A stretch of 64,000 nt of DNA. It comes from Planctomycetota bacterium. Its GTDB lineage: Bacteria > Planctomycetota > Planctomycetia > Planctomycetales > Planctomycetaceae. The position numbers and the translations under genes are program-made. The stretch covers positions 124,001-188,000 of the forward strand of contig JACTNB010000006.1 in NCBI GenBank assembly GCA_014584345.1. The letters are read 5' to 3'. Below are positions 36,434-46,102 of this stretch, in pieces; within the stretch, counting starts at the first letter, position 1; the number at the start of each line of letters is the position of its first letter. The notes beneath the pieces are model-generated. The model was given only the letters and a program-made list of their open reading frames with translations. It was not told where the DNA came from and made no database searches.

Positions 36434-39400
36434 ATGGCCGATTCGATGCGATCGCGGAATGCGGGCAGCAGCAGGGGGAAACTATATGCCACGCTTTATG
36501 CGAGATGGTCGATCGCGCTAATGCTGGCCTGGTTGGTTCCCGGTTGGGCAAGGTCCACCCGAGCAGATGATCTTGACAAACTGGACTTCTTCGAGAAATC
36601 CGTACGTCCCCTGCTGTTCGAGGCGTGTGGAGACTGCCATGGGGCGAAAAAACAATGGGCTGGGCTGCGACTGGATCGCTTCGAGTCGCTACTTCAGGGA
36701 GGAGACAGCGGCCCAGCCCTGATTCCCGGCAAACCGGATGAAAGCCTGCTGATTGCCGCGGTTCGTCGCCTCGGCGATATCGCCATGCCACCGGAAGATC
36801 CGCTGACGGCGGCGGAAGTGGCGATACTGGAGCAATGGATCCGCGATGGAGCCGTCTGGCCCAAGGAAGACCCGGCAATAGATTTTGCGACCAGGGCGAA
36901 AACACACTGGGCGTTCCAGCCTCTCTCTCGGCCCGTCCCGCCGGCGCTGTCGGATCCCTGGTGTAAAACGCCAGTCGACCGGTTTATTTTGGCAAAACTT
37001 CACGAGCATCAGCTCGCTCCCGCGCCCCCCGCCGATCGCCGTACCCTGATTCGCCGCGTCACTTACGATCTGACGGGACTCCCACCGACGCCGGGGGAAG
37101 TCGAGGCCTTCGTCAATGATCCCGTTCCCGATGCCTACGAACGATTGATCGAGCGTCTGCTGGAATCGCCCCATTACGGGGAACATTGGGCACGGCACTG
37201 GCTTGACGTGGCACGTTATTCCGACACGAAAGGTTATGTGTATGCCCGCGAGGAACGCTTTCTGGTACAGGCACCGTGGTATCGTGACTGGGTCGTGCGT
37301 GCCTTTCAGCAAGACCTGCCCTACAACCGCTTTCTCTTACTGCAACTGGCAGCCGATCAGGTTGCGCCGGAAGATCCGGCACAACTGGCGGCGATGGGAT
37401 TTCTCACCATCGGTCGCCGCTTCCTGGGCGTGACGCACGATATCATCGATGATCGTATCGATGTCGTTTCGCGCGGAACAATGGGGCTGACCGTCGGGTG
37501 CGCCCGCTGCCATAATCATAAATACGACCCGATCCCCACGGCCGATTATTATTCCCTTTACGGCGTATTTCAGAATTGCACGGAACAGTTACTCCAGATT
37601 GGCGCCCCCACCAGCCAGGACGACTCCCAGGCTGCGTTTACTGCCGAATTGAGCAAGCGTCAGCAGGCCCTGGCCGAGAAACTGGCCGCCAGTCGTGCGG
37701 AGGCCAGCGAACGGGCACGCAACCGAATCGTGGACTATCTGGTTGCCCAGACGGAACTGGAAAAATATCCCGAAGAGGGTTTCGACCAGATCCTGGCCCC
37801 AACCGATCTGGTGCCGGCATTTGTGCGGCGCTGGCAAGGGTATCTGGCGACGGCGGGCGAGTCCGGAGACCGCATCTTTCTCCCCTGGCATCGCTTCGCG
37901 GCCATTCCCCCCACGGAGTTTGCGGAGCAGTCCCCTCGCGTCTGCGCGGAGTTCGCGACGTTGGACGCGTCCCTGCTTCACCCTGCCCTCCGAGAACTTT
38001 GGTCGCCTCCGCCCTTGTCGATGGGAGAAGTCGCGGAACGATACGGAAAATTGTTCGCGCAAGTGCACGAAGAATGGAAGCAATTGATTGCCGAAAAGGA
38101 GGGTGCTGCTCCCGAGCGATTCGAGAATGCGGAGCGTGAAGAACTGAGGCAAATTCTGTATGGTCCCCGCTCCCCCGTGATGGTTCCCGATGAAGCGATT
38201 GTCACCACGGAGTATTATTTCGATTCGGGAACGGTGACGGCTCTCTGGAAACTGCAGGGAGAAGTCGATCGGTGGTTAATCCAGTCTTCCCAGGCTCCTC
38301 CCTTTGCAGTCGCTGTCGTGGATCGCGGGCTGATTTCCGAACCCCGCATCTTCAAGCGTGGGAATCCCCTCATGCGTGGCGAGGTAGTCCCCAGACAGTT
38401 TCTGTCCGTCGTTGCGGGAGAGGCACGCCAGCCATTCCGCCAGGGAAGTGGCCGACTGGAACTGGCCCAGGCAATCGTGGCGCCGACTAATCCGCTGACA
38501 ACCCGGGTGTGGGTCAACCGAGTCTGGCTGCATCACTTCGGAGCAGGACTGGTAACCACACCCAGCGACTTCGGCGTCCGTGCCAGCCCCCCTTCCCATC
38601 CTGAACTGTTGGACTGGCTCTCTCGCTATTTTCAGGAAAAGGGCTGGAGTACCAAGGAGCTGCACCGGTTGATTTTGCTGTCCGCCACGTATCAGCAGGA
38701 ATCCCGCGTGGATCGCAGTCTCCCGACAAGCGCGAAGGGGTTGCAAATCGATCCCGAGAACCGTCTCCTGTGGCGGATGAATCCGCACCGCTTGTCCTTC
38801 GAGGAATTGAGAGACACCTGGCTGGCGGTGTCGGACGATCTCGATACACGGACGGGAGGCCGTGCCCGCGATCTGTTCGCACCGAACAATCGGCGTCGCA
38901 CGCTGTATGGTTTGATTGATCGCCAGTTCCTGCCAGGTGTCTTGCGAGTGTTTGACTTCGCCAATCCCGATCTACATATCCCGCAGCGCAGCGAAACCAC
39001 CATACCCCAACAGGCGTTGTTCGCGCTCAATCACTCATTTCTTGCCAGTCGAGCCAAGGCAATCATAGCCAAGTTGCCGGACGATACCGACGAAGCCCGA
39101 CTCGAACAGCTTTACCGTCGTGTCTGGCAGCGCAAGCCAACTCCGGCGCAACGGCAGGCTGCCCTGGCCTATCTGCAGACAGACGCGGAAACCGTACCCA
39201 GCGATTCTCCCGAAAGCGCGGACTGGCAATATGGGTATGGCGTGATGGATCCCGTCGGCAAGTCCTTGACCAACTTCACATTACTACCACATTTCACCGG
39301 AACGGCGTGGCAGGGGGGCGAAAACTGGCCCGACAAGCAACTGGGCTGGGCACAATTGACGGCGGAAGGGGGACACCCCGGGAACGACCTGAATCATGCC

Positions 39401-39808
39401 GTTGTCCGCCGCTGGACTGCCCCGCGCGCGATGCAAATTACAATCCGTTCCACGATTATTCACGAACCCGATGCCGGCGATGGCATACGCTGCTGGATTC
39501 TCTCCAGCCGCGCGGGCGCGCTCAAATCCCTGGTCATTCATCGAAAACGAGAGTCGTGCGATCTGGAAAGGCTCGACGTCGCGCAGGGGGAGGCGTTGGA
39601 CTTTATCGTGGACATCCACGCCAACCTCAACAGCGACCAATATCTTTGGGCGATGGACATTCAGGAAATTTCGCCGTCGCCGACGGAACATGGAGCACAC
39701 TGGAACTCGGAACGGGATTTTCGCGGACCTCCCCGGATGTTCCTGACGCCGTGGGAACAACTGGCCCAGGTTTTACTGATGGCGAACGAAACGGTATTTA
39801 TCGATTGA
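36434..39808 (+). CDS. Planctomycete cytochrome c / DUF1549 / DUF1553 protein (second copy)
   Basis: 1124 residues from ATG 36434, which follows GGAGGA closely; a GTG nine codons upstream is possible but lacks a better site. A signal-type segment (SIALMLAWLVPGW) is followed by the PSCyt1 haem site CGDCHGAKKQWAG and MPPEDPLTAAEVAILEQWI. DUF1549: DRFILAKLHEHQLAP, YDLTGLPPTPGEVEAF, ARHWLDVARYSDTKGY and CARCHNHKYDPIPTADYY. DUF1553: TTRVWVNRVWLHHFGAGL, WSTKELHRLILLSATYQQES and FALNHSFLASRAKAII. About 150 residues of beta-rich sequence are inserted near the C-terminus (HFTGTAWQGGENWPD, MQITIRSTIIHEPDAG), before the final FLTPWEQLAQVLLMANE. The partner DUF1501 gene starts 25 bases after its stop. 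Confidence 0.92.
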   Translation: MADSMRSRNAGSSRGKLYATLYARWSIALMLAWLVPGWARSTRADDLDKLDFFEKSVRPLLFEACGDCHGAKKQWAGLRLDRFESLLQGGDSGPALIPGKPDESLLIAAVRRLGDIAMPPEDPLTAAEVAILEQWIRDGAVWPKEDPAIDFATRAKTHWAFQPLSRPVPPALSDPWCKTPVDRFILAKLHEHQLAPAPPADRRTLIRRVTYDLTGLPPTPGEVEAFVNDPVPDAYERLIERLLESPHYGEHWARHWLDVARYSDTKGYVYAREERFLVQAPWYRDWVVRAFQQDLPYNRFLLLQLAADQVAPEDPAQLAAMGFLTIGRRFLGVTHDIIDDRIDVVSRGTMGLTVGCARCHNHKYDPIPTADYYSLYGVFQNCTEQLLQIGAPTSQDDSQAAFTAELSKRQQALAEKLAASRAEASERARNRIVDYLVAQTELEKYPEEGFDQILAPTDLVPAFVRRWQGYLATAGESGDRIFLPWHRFAAIPPTEFAEQSPRVCAEFATLDASLLHPALRELWSPPPLSMGEVAERYGKLFAQVHEEWKQLIAEKEGAAPERFENAEREELRQILYGPRSPVMVPDEAIVTTEYYFDSGTVTALWKLQGEVDRWLIQSSQAPPFAVAVVDRGLISEPRIFKRGNPLMRGEVVPRQFLSVVAGEARQPFRQGSGRLELAQAIVAPTNPLTTRVWVNRVWLHHFGAGLVTTPSDFGVRASPPSHPELLDWLSRYFQEKGWSTKELHRLILLSATYQQESRVDRSLPTSAKGLQIDPENRLLWRMNPHRLSFEELRDTWLAVSDDLDTRTGGRARDLFAPNNRRRTLYGLIDRQFLPGVLRVFDFANPDLHIPQRSETTIPQQALFALNHSFLASRAKAIIAKLPDDTDEARLEQLYRRVWQRKPTPAQRQAALAYLQTDAETVPSDSPESADWQYGYGVMDPVGKSLTNFTLLPHFTGTAWQGGENWPDKQLGWAQLTAEGGHPGNDLNHAVVRRWTAPRAMQITIRSTIIHEPDAGDGIRCWILSSRAGALKSLVIHRKRESCDLERLDVAQGEALDFIVDIHANLNSDQYLWAMDIQEISPSPTEHGAHWNSERDFRGPPRMFLTPWEQLAQVLLMANETVFID

Positions 39809-39833
39809 CACCACCTGCCGGGAGAGTCGCGCT

Positions 39834-41288
39834 ATGTGGAGCCCACGAACGGAATGCCCCGGGGACGAGTTTAATCCCCCGCGAAGGAGAGCCGATGTTT
39901 CCGGTCTGTTCTCGCGTCGAAACTGGTTACAGCGAAGTGGCCTGGGCCTGGGGAGCCTCGGTCTGGCCAGCCTGTTCGCGCAGTCCGCGGAATCGTCACC
40001 GGCGAGTCTGGACAACCGCGCTTCGCACTTCACCGGTCGCGCGAAGCGGGTGATTCATTTTTTCCTCAACGGCGGCCCATCGCATGTCGATACATTCGAC
40101 CATAAACCGCTGCTCAAGGAATACGCGGAGAAATCGCTCGGTCCTAATTTAACCACCGAACGCAAAACCGGTGCGGCGTTCCCTTCTCCCTTCGCATACC
40201 GGCGCTATGGGGAAAGCGGAATTGAAGTCAGCGAGATCTTTGCCAAGACAGCCTCCCACGTCGACGACATGGCCATCATCCGTTCGATGCACGCCCAGGT
40301 TCCAAACCACGAACCTTCGCTGATGCTGATGAACTGCGGTGATTCCGTGCAGCCCCGTCCGAGTGTGGGAGCCTGGGTCCTGTATGGGCTGGGTACGGAA
40401 AACCAGAACCTGCCCGGCTTCATTGCCATGTGCCCCAATGGATACCCGATCAAGGATGCGGAGAACTGGCAATCGGGATTTCTGCCCGGTGCGTATCAGG
40501 GAACATTCATCGATTCCCAATACCGGCAACTGGAACGCTTGATCGAGAACATTCGCAGTTCCCACGCCTCGCATGACACCCAGCGGAGACAACTGGAATT
40601 ACTGCGTCAACTCAATCACGAACACCAGGAAAGCCGCTTGGATGAACGGCTGGAAGCACGGATACAGTCGTTCGAGCTGGCATTCCGTATGCAGATGGAG
40701 GCCGCGGACGCCTTCGACATTGCACAGGAACCCAGGCATATTCAGCAAATGTACGGCGACGGGGTTCATGCGCGGCAGACCCTGATGGCACGGCGACTGC
40801 TGGAACGCGGAGTCCGGTATGTGCAACTTTGGCACGGGGCCGGACAGCCGTGGGACAACCATACACAAATCGAGAGCAATCATCGCAAGCTGGCGGGAGA
40901 GATCGATCAACCGATCGCCGCCTTAATGACAGACCTGAAGCAACGCGGGTTGTTCGATGAAACCCTGATCGTCTGGGGGGGCGAATTTGGCCGGACTCCC
41001 ACGGTTGAACTGAACGCGGAGGGCAAAGCCCAGTTGGGACGCGACCACAACCATTACGGTTTCACGGTCTGGTTGGCGGGAGGGGGCATCAAGGGAGGGA
41101 CAACCTATGGAGCCACCGATGAACTGGGATTTAAAGCCGTGCAAAACCCGGTCAGCGTGCATGACCTGCACGCCACGATCCTGCATCTGCTGGGACTCGA
41201 TCACGAGCGATTGACCTACCGTTACGCAGGCCGGGACTTTCGCCTGACCGACGTGCATGGGCAGGTTCTCGCGGAAATTCTCGCCTGA
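39834..41288 (+). CDS. DUF1501 protein with Tat-type signal (partner of 36434-39808)
   Basis: 484 residues. SRRNWLQRSGLGLGSLGLASLF is a Tat-like segment after a 25-residue polar leader. DUF1501 landmarks are RVIHFFLNGGPSHVDTFDHK, AIIRSMHAQVPNHEPSLMLM, RPSVGAWVLYGLGTENQNLP, VRYVQLWHGAGQPWDNHTQ, ETLIVWGGEFGRTP and HYGFTVWLAGGGIKGGTTYG. It lies directly downstream of the cytochrome gene with the usual order cytochrome then DUF1501 and the same spacing type as the - strand pair at 18956-23565. It probably acts in the periplasm in the same unknown pathway. Confidence 0.93.
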   Translation: MWSPRTECPGDEFNPPRRRADVSGLFSRRNWLQRSGLGLGSLGLASLFAQSAESSPASLDNRASHFTGRAKRVIHFFLNGGPSHVDTFDHKPLLKEYAEKSLGPNLTTERKTGAAFPSPFAYRRYGESGIEVSEIFAKTASHVDDMAIIRSMHAQVPNHEPSLMLMNCGDSVQPRPSVGAWVLYGLGTENQNLPGFIAMCPNGYPIKDAENWQSGFLPGAYQGTFIDSQYRQLERLIENIRSSHASHDTQRRQLELLRQLNHEHQESRLDERLEARIQSFELAFRMQMEAADAFDIAQEPRHIQQMYGDGVHARQTLMARRLLERGVRYVQLWHGAGQPWDNHTQIESNHRKLAGEIDQPIAALMTDLKQRGLFDETLIVWGGEFGRTPTVELNAEGKAQLGRDHNHYGFTVWLAGGGIKGGTTYGATDELGFKAVQNPVSVHDLHATILHLLGLDHERLTYRYAGRDFRLTDVHGQVLAEILA

Positions 41289-41297
41289 ACCCGCGAA

Positions 41298-41315
41298 AAG
41301 ATCGGGCACGATCTT
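41298..41315. terminator. Short hairpin between convergent genes
   Basis: AAGATCG (41298-41304) and CGATCTT (41309-41315) form a perfect 7-bp stem with a 4-base loop, ten bases after the DUF1501 stop and 42 bases before the end of the convergent - strand gene. No T-run follows on either strand, so termination is only a possibility. Confidence 0.3.
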
Positions 41316-41356
41316 GCAACAATCAGGTATTGTCCACGGCACTCCTGCCGCCGCCG

Positions 41357-43024
41357 TTACTCCGCCGTTTTCAAGTGCAGGTTGAAGAAATCCAGTACCC
41401 GTTCGCGAACGTCCGCCGATTGAAATTCCTTGCCGCCGTGGCCGGCCCCTTCGATGATATGGAACGTGGAGGCAACCCCGGATTTCGTAAGCTGCTCGTG
41501 GAATCGCTGGCTTTGCTCCAAAGGGACAACGGCATCGTTCGAGCCATGCATAATCAGAAAGGGGGCATCACCGGGCGAAATGTGATGCAGGGCACTGGCA
41601 TTTCTGGCCAACTCGGGTCGGTCGCGAACCGTCCCCCCCAGCAGTTTTGCGCCGTTGGATTCCGCCAGATCGGCCAGGGTCTTGCCTGGTCCCAGGACAT
41701 TCGCGGGCATCGTCAACAGATCGGTGGGACCGTACCAGTCGCAGACGGCCCGAACACGACTGGAAATCGATTCTTCCGCGGGGACATCCTGGGTTCCCAG
41801 CAACGCGACGAGATGCCCTCCCGCGGAGCCTCCCCAGGCGGCAATATTCCGGTCGTCGAGCCCATACGCCTCCGCATTGGCGCGCAGCCAGCGAATGGCG
41901 GCGCGGCAATCATCAATTTGCGCAGGCCACTGGGCTTCTTGTGAAAGGCGATAATTGATACTGGCGACGGCATACCCCCGTTCCGCCAGCCAGGCCGCGG
42001 GACAGCGTTCCTTGCTCCCCCCCTTCCAGCCTCCGCCGTGAACCCAGACAACCACGGGGACGCAACTGCTGGCGGTTCGCGGTCGATACAGATCGAGCAG
42101 CAAACTCCGCGCGTCCACGCGGTGATACTCCAGATCCTTGTAGGTCACGGTATTCGAGGCCGGTCGAGACGGGCTGTCAGTATCACCTGCCCCTTGTTTT
42201 GCCCGCCGAATCGTAAAGTCCACCAGTTCGCCGCAGCGGAAAAAACCAGGCCAGAAGTTATGTCCCTGTCCCTCGGGAACAATCAGTTCCACCAGATCCT
42301 GGCGTTCAAGCCGGCGATAGTGTTCCAACAGGGTTGCTGAATTTTCCCGCAGGGGGACAACTTTGTCGATATCGCCATGAATGATAAAAACCGGCACGTT
42401 GGCCAGTGCCAGCTTATCGATACCGGAAATGGGATTGAGTTCCTGCAATTGCGATTCCAGTTGCGCAGGGGACAGGCCATAGGCAGGCGCTGCACGTTGC
42501 AGTCCGGGATAAGTACGCAGATCGAACACCGGATAAATCCCCGCGAGTCCCGCTACTTTTTCGGGATTGCGGCTGGCCCAACTGGTCACCCACAAGCCGC
42601 CCCGGCTGCGGCCCAGCAGACAAGGTTTATCGGCAAAGCCACGCTGCGCGGTCAACTCGCGATACAAGGCATCGAAAAACGCGTGCCCCGCGGGAGAACC
42701 ATAGGCTTCCCCCACGTCGATACCGGCAACGGCCACTCCCGCTGCCAGGAACTGCTCGTGCATCCATTTTTCGTGACTGTCGGGATAGGCCGGCAACGTG
42801 GGGGCATAGAACACCCAGGGCTGGGGATGCCGACGTTTTTCCTCGGCAGGCCACAAGATAAAGGCGGGACGTCCGTTAACCAGAAACGATTCCCCCGGCA
42901 GGATCAACGTTTTCACGGGGGAAGCATCCTGCCCGAAAACGAAACCTTCTCCGACGAATCCCGCCCCGATGAACACCAGACTGATCGCTAGCAGGCGAAT
43001 CGCTCCCCGAGATTTTCCGATCAT
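41357..43024 (-). CDS. Exported protein with two tandem alpha/beta-hydrolase domains
   Basis: 555 residues with an N-terminal signal peptide ending near EGFVFGQDASP. Domain 1 (about 35-275) has the nucleophile elbow LLGRSRGGLWVTS, the acid region FIIHGDIDKVVPLRE and the base in VPEGQGHNFWPG. Domain 2 (about 290-555) has HGGGWKGGS, the elbow AAWGGSAGGHLVAL, HGSNDAVVPLEQS and IIEGAGHGGKEF. Both domains keep a Ser, an Asp and a His in the right order, so both may be active. Domain 2 resembles the planctomycete esterase family of the gene at 16684. The substrates may be plant or algal ester-decorated glycans, but this is inference. Confidence 0.85.
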   Translation of the reverse strand: MIGKSRGAIRLLAISLVFIGAGFVGEGFVFGQDASPVKTLILPGESFLVNGRPAFILWPAEEKRRHPQPWVFYAPTLPAYPDSHEKWMHEQFLAAGVAVAGIDVGEAYGSPAGHAFFDALYRELTAQRGFADKPCLLGRSRGGLWVTSWASRNPEKVAGLAGIYPVFDLRTYPGLQRAAPAYGLSPAQLESQLQELNPISGIDKLALANVPVFIIHGDIDKVVPLRENSATLLEHYRRLERQDLVELIVPEGQGHNFWPGFFRCGELVDFTIRRAKQGAGDTDSPSRPASNTVTYKDLEYHRVDARSLLLDLYRPRTASSCVPVVVWVHGGGWKGGSKERCPAAWLAERGYAVASINYRLSQEAQWPAQIDDCRAAIRWLRANAEAYGLDDRNIAAWGGSAGGHLVALLGTQDVPAEESISSRVRAVCDWYGPTDLLTMPANVLGPGKTLADLAESNGAKLLGGTVRDRPELARNASALHHISPGDAPFLIMHGSNDAVVPLEQSQRFHEQLTKSGVASTFHIIEGAGHGGKEFQSADVRERVLDFFNLHLKTAE

Positions 43025-43123
43025 TCCATTTCTCTCCCAGCTAACCCATGGCTCTCGTCAAATCAATCCTACAGGATTTTGTTACCCCCAGGGGAAGCCC
43101 CTTTCGACAGACGTTCCCGTCCC

Positions 43124-44527
43124 TCAAGGAGTTTCCACGGTCTGTTTCAGCAATTCCCGAACCTTGCCGAGGATGCGCTCTTCGATCGATTCGGCAAATG
43201 GACCGGGGAACGACGTATAAAGCATCGCCCCACCTCCTTCGTATCCTCCCTCGCGCAAGACGCGGGCACTGGGAACATAGCCGAAAACATCGTTGGAATA
43301 CCCCGCGACCCAGGGCGTGACGTCGGGAAACTCCTGTTTGATTCGCAGGGAGTAATCGACGACTACTTCGCCCGACAGGGCAATCAGTGTCGGGCCTTCG
43401 CCCAGCCGAACGACCTGGACAAGATAGGGATACTCCAGGTTAATTCCACCGGCATCCAACTGGGAGAGCAATCGCCGGGCGTGTCCCGCTTCGTAACGAT
43501 TGCTGGACTGCAGGCGTTGCTCCAGCACTTCGCGACTGGGGGGCGGGGCAAACTCTACCGTGACGGCTTCGAGAGCCGAAGACAACCGTCCCGAGAACGG
43601 TTTCGCGGGAGGAAGCAAGGCCGCCTCGACGGCATTCGCCAGACTCCGGCCGTGCTGTTGGGCCATTTCCAATTCCCGCCGGGGATAGGGATTCTGATCG
43701 CCGCCACAGCCCAGCACGAACATGGCCACGACACCCGGATGCGCGGCTTCCAGATATTCCTGGGCGTAACCTGCATAGTCGCCACAGAATTGATAGAAGG
43801 AAAGCGTGGTATTATGGCAGGCATATCCAAACAACAACCCCTGCAGTGTTCCGCTGAGAGATTCCACTCGCAGGACGGGAACCGCATGATCCACTGGTCC
43901 GTCGGGATTTGGGCTGTTCAGAAATTTGTCGTTCTGGAGAAACCGGCGGTTCATCGCAAAACCACAGCGGGCATGGGAATAACTCAATCGTGCCGGTTCG
44001 AGCCGCGCGAGGCACTCGCCAACCATTTCCACAAGCGTGGTCTGCAACTGCTGGGTGTATTGATACGACTGGGCCGCACGGGCGGCATCGGGCGAGATCA
44101 CGCCGCTATTTGCATCCCCTTCCACCCGGCGGACACGGAATTCCGGACCACAATGGGTATGCGAGGCATTGATCATTAACGCTTCGGGAGGGAGTTCGAA
44201 TTGCTTCCGCAGTTTTTGTTCGACATCTTCCCGCAACTGGCGGGGGACGCCGATGAGATCTAAAGTGATAATGACCTGCTTGGCCCCGTTGGCATCTTCG
44301 AGCACCAGCGCCTTGGCGAACAGATCCTGCACCACGCCTTCCGAAGGCTTGGTGCGGGCCGCGTAGCCGGCCATCCACATGGGATCGGTTGGCGTAATTT
44401 TAGCCTTGCCCAGGGCAGCCTTCCAACCGGCCTCTTCCGCCTGCCCGTGGGCAGGACAGGACCACAGCCACAGGAAACCCAAGGAACAGCAGACCGTCAT
44501 CATTAACCGGCGGCAGGGTGAGCACAT
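43124..44527 (-). CDS. Neutral/alkaline ceramidase N-terminal-domain-like exported protein
   Basis: 467 residues from ATG 44527, which has GAGG six bases upstream and leads into a signal segment (MMTVCCSLGFLWLWSCPAHG). The N-terminal domain of neutral ceramidases is recognisable: GKAKITPTDPMWMAGYAAR, VIITLDLIGVPRQL, the zinc-site NASHTHCGP, GLLFGYACHNTTLSFYQFCGDYAGYAQEYLE and MFVLGCGGDQNPYPR. The C-terminal beta domain of true ceramidases is missing, which is common in bacterial family members. The substrate in bacteria is unknown. It is transcribed divergently from the acetyltransferase gene. Confidence 0.83.
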   Translation of the reverse strand: MCSPCRRLMMTVCCSLGFLWLWSCPAHGQAEEAGWKAALGKAKITPTDPMWMAGYAARTKPSEGVVQDLFAKALVLEDANGAKQVIITLDLIGVPRQLREDVEQKLRKQFELPPEALMINASHTHCGPEFRVRRVEGDANSGVISPDAARAAQSYQYTQQLQTTLVEMVGECLARLEPARLSYSHARCGFAMNRRFLQNDKFLNSPNPDGPVDHAVPVLRVESLSGTLQGLLFGYACHNTTLSFYQFCGDYAGYAQEYLEAAHPGVVAMFVLGCGGDQNPYPRRELEMAQQHGRSLANAVEAALLPPAKPFSGRLSSALEAVTVEFAPPPSREVLEQRLQSSNRYEAGHARRLLSQLDAGGINLEYPYLVQVVRLGEGPTLIALSGEVVVDYSLRIKQEFPDVTPWVAGYSNDVFGYVPSARVLREGGYEGGGAMLYTSFPGPFAESIEERILGKVRELLKQTVETP

Positions 44528-44723
44528 ACTTGGCCTCGCGTTTACGTGGAATTCAATGAGGAGCCTCCGCTCCATGATAACACGAGATATACCCAGGGAA
44601 AACATTCCCACCGGTCTTGTTTTGAAGCCCTGGTGGAAATTGCGGACGGTATTAATTACCTGTCGTGGTCGCGTCGGAAGCGATTCCAGCCCAAGTCAAT
44701 AAGCGTTCCCTGGTTGACATTTT

Positions 44724-44751
44724 TTGACTCCGGGAATTCATGAGCTAGGCT
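44724..44751 (+). promoter_or_regulatory. Candidate promoter upstream of the acetyltransferase pair
   Basis: TTGACT (44724-44729) and TAGGCT (44746-44751) are 16 bases apart, with the start codon at 44786. A TTGACA at 44714 has no good -10 partner at 17 bases. The TAGGCT box also appears in the candidate promoter at 844-872. Confidence 0.3.
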
Positions 44752-44785
44752 TGAGCATGTACCGTGTACACAGTTGTGGGAATGG

Positions 44786-46069
44786 ATGTCGATGAATTTG
44801 CAATTAGAAGCCGAACCGGGAAGCTCCGTTTCCAATGGTTCGCTACACGAACAACTCGCCTGCAACGAGACGCAATCGCAACGTGGCTCGGCATTGCGCA
44901 CCTGCATCCCGGGCCTGCCGGAATTCTGGGTGGACGTCTGCCCCGCTGCCGAGGATGTCCAGCCATATTTGCATGACTGGGAATGGCTGGCAAAAAACAC
45001 AAACGAGCCGAACTGCTTTTATGATCCAGCCATATTTCTTCCCGGCATGGAAACATTCCGGAAGGGTAAGGATTGGCGGATAGTATTTGTTTACCGGCAG
45101 AACAAGCGCGTGACCGATCCTCCGGTGCTCTGCGGCGTGTTTCCTCTGGAAGCAGAACGGAGTAGCCTTCCAGGTCTGTCGCAACTGAAGCTCATCACGC
45201 ACGTTTATAGTTATCTGTCGACACCCCTGTTGCATTCGCATTATGCCCAGGAAGCCGTTTCTGCCTTAATACATTGGGCCCGCGCCAACGGATATGGCCT
45301 GCTCAATTTCTCCCTGGTGCACGGGGATGGTCTGTTTTACCGAACCTTGATCGATGTGCTGAACACGAAGCAGATTAGTCCGTTCGTGGTGTCCCAGTAC
45401 AGTCGCGCCCTGCTGGTACGCAAGTCCGATTACGAGAGTTATCAGTCTCGTAATTTGCGCGGTCATAGTCGCCGCGATATCAATCGGCAGCGGAGAAGAC
45501 TGGAGGAACTGGGCCAGTTCGAGTTCCGGCAACTTCAGGCTGGCGAACCCATCTCCCCTTGGATCGATTCTTTCCTGAAGTTGGAAGCCGAGGGCTGGAA
45601 AGGCGCGGAGGGGACGGCGATTCTGGCCTTCGAGGAACACTCCCGCTATTTTCGCCAGGTATTGGAGCAGACCTGGCAAACCAATCAACTGCAGATGCAC
45701 GGCATTTTTCTGGATGGGGAGCCGATTGCCTTGAAGTGCAATCTGGTCAGCGCTCCCGGGGCGTTTGCCTGGAAAATTGCCTACCACGAGGGCTTCGCCA
45801 AATATTCACCCGGTGTACAACTTGAGCAGGAAAACATCCGCCTGTTTCAAGCGGAAACCGAGTTGGAATGGATGGACTCGTGTGCAGTGGCGTCCCATTC
45901 GATGATCAATCGACTGTGGTGCGACCGTCGTTCCATCAAGCATATTCTGGTGCCGACGGGCGGTCTGCTGGCGGAATGCTACACATCGTGCCGACCACTG
46001 CTTCGCTGGACCCGCAAACTCTTCAGAAACCTTTGTGGTCGCATGACACGGAAATCCGTATCACGATAA
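44786..46069 (+). CDS. CelD/FemAB-type GNAT acyltransferase-like protein
   Basis: 427 residues from ATG 44786; a TTG at 44774 and an ATG at 44792 are in-frame alternatives. The C-terminal half has the GNAT_6 (CelD/BcsL) pattern: RNLRGHSRRDINRQRRRLEE, FLKLEAEGWKGAEGTAILA, MHGIFLDGEPIALKCNLVSA and AYHEGFAKYSPGVQLEQENI. These proteins transfer acyl or aminoacyl groups in exopolysaccharide, cellulose or peptidoglycan-like contexts. The N-terminal part has a tandem-GNAT character but is diverged. It is followed after 33 bases by a cupin/JmjC-like gene on the same strand, so the two probably form one unit. Confidence 0.8.
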   Translation: MSMNLQLEAEPGSSVSNGSLHEQLACNETQSQRGSALRTCIPGLPEFWVDVCPAAEDVQPYLHDWEWLAKNTNEPNCFYDPAIFLPGMETFRKGKDWRIVFVYRQNKRVTDPPVLCGVFPLEAERSSLPGLSQLKLITHVYSYLSTPLLHSHYAQEAVSALIHWARANGYGLLNFSLVHGDGLFYRTLIDVLNTKQISPFVVSQYSRALLVRKSDYESYQSRNLRGHSRRDINRQRRRLEELGQFEFRQLQAGEPISPWIDSFLKLEAEGWKGAEGTAILAFEEHSRYFRQVLEQTWQTNQLQMHGIFLDGEPIALKCNLVSAPGAFAWKIAYHEGFAKYSPGVQLEQENIRLFQAETELEWMDSCAVASHSMINRLWCDRRSIKHILVPTGGLLAECYTSCRPLLRWTRKLFRNLCGRMTRKSVSR

Positions 46070-46102
46070 CCCTTCACTACTTCATCAACAGGAACCCTGG
46101 CC

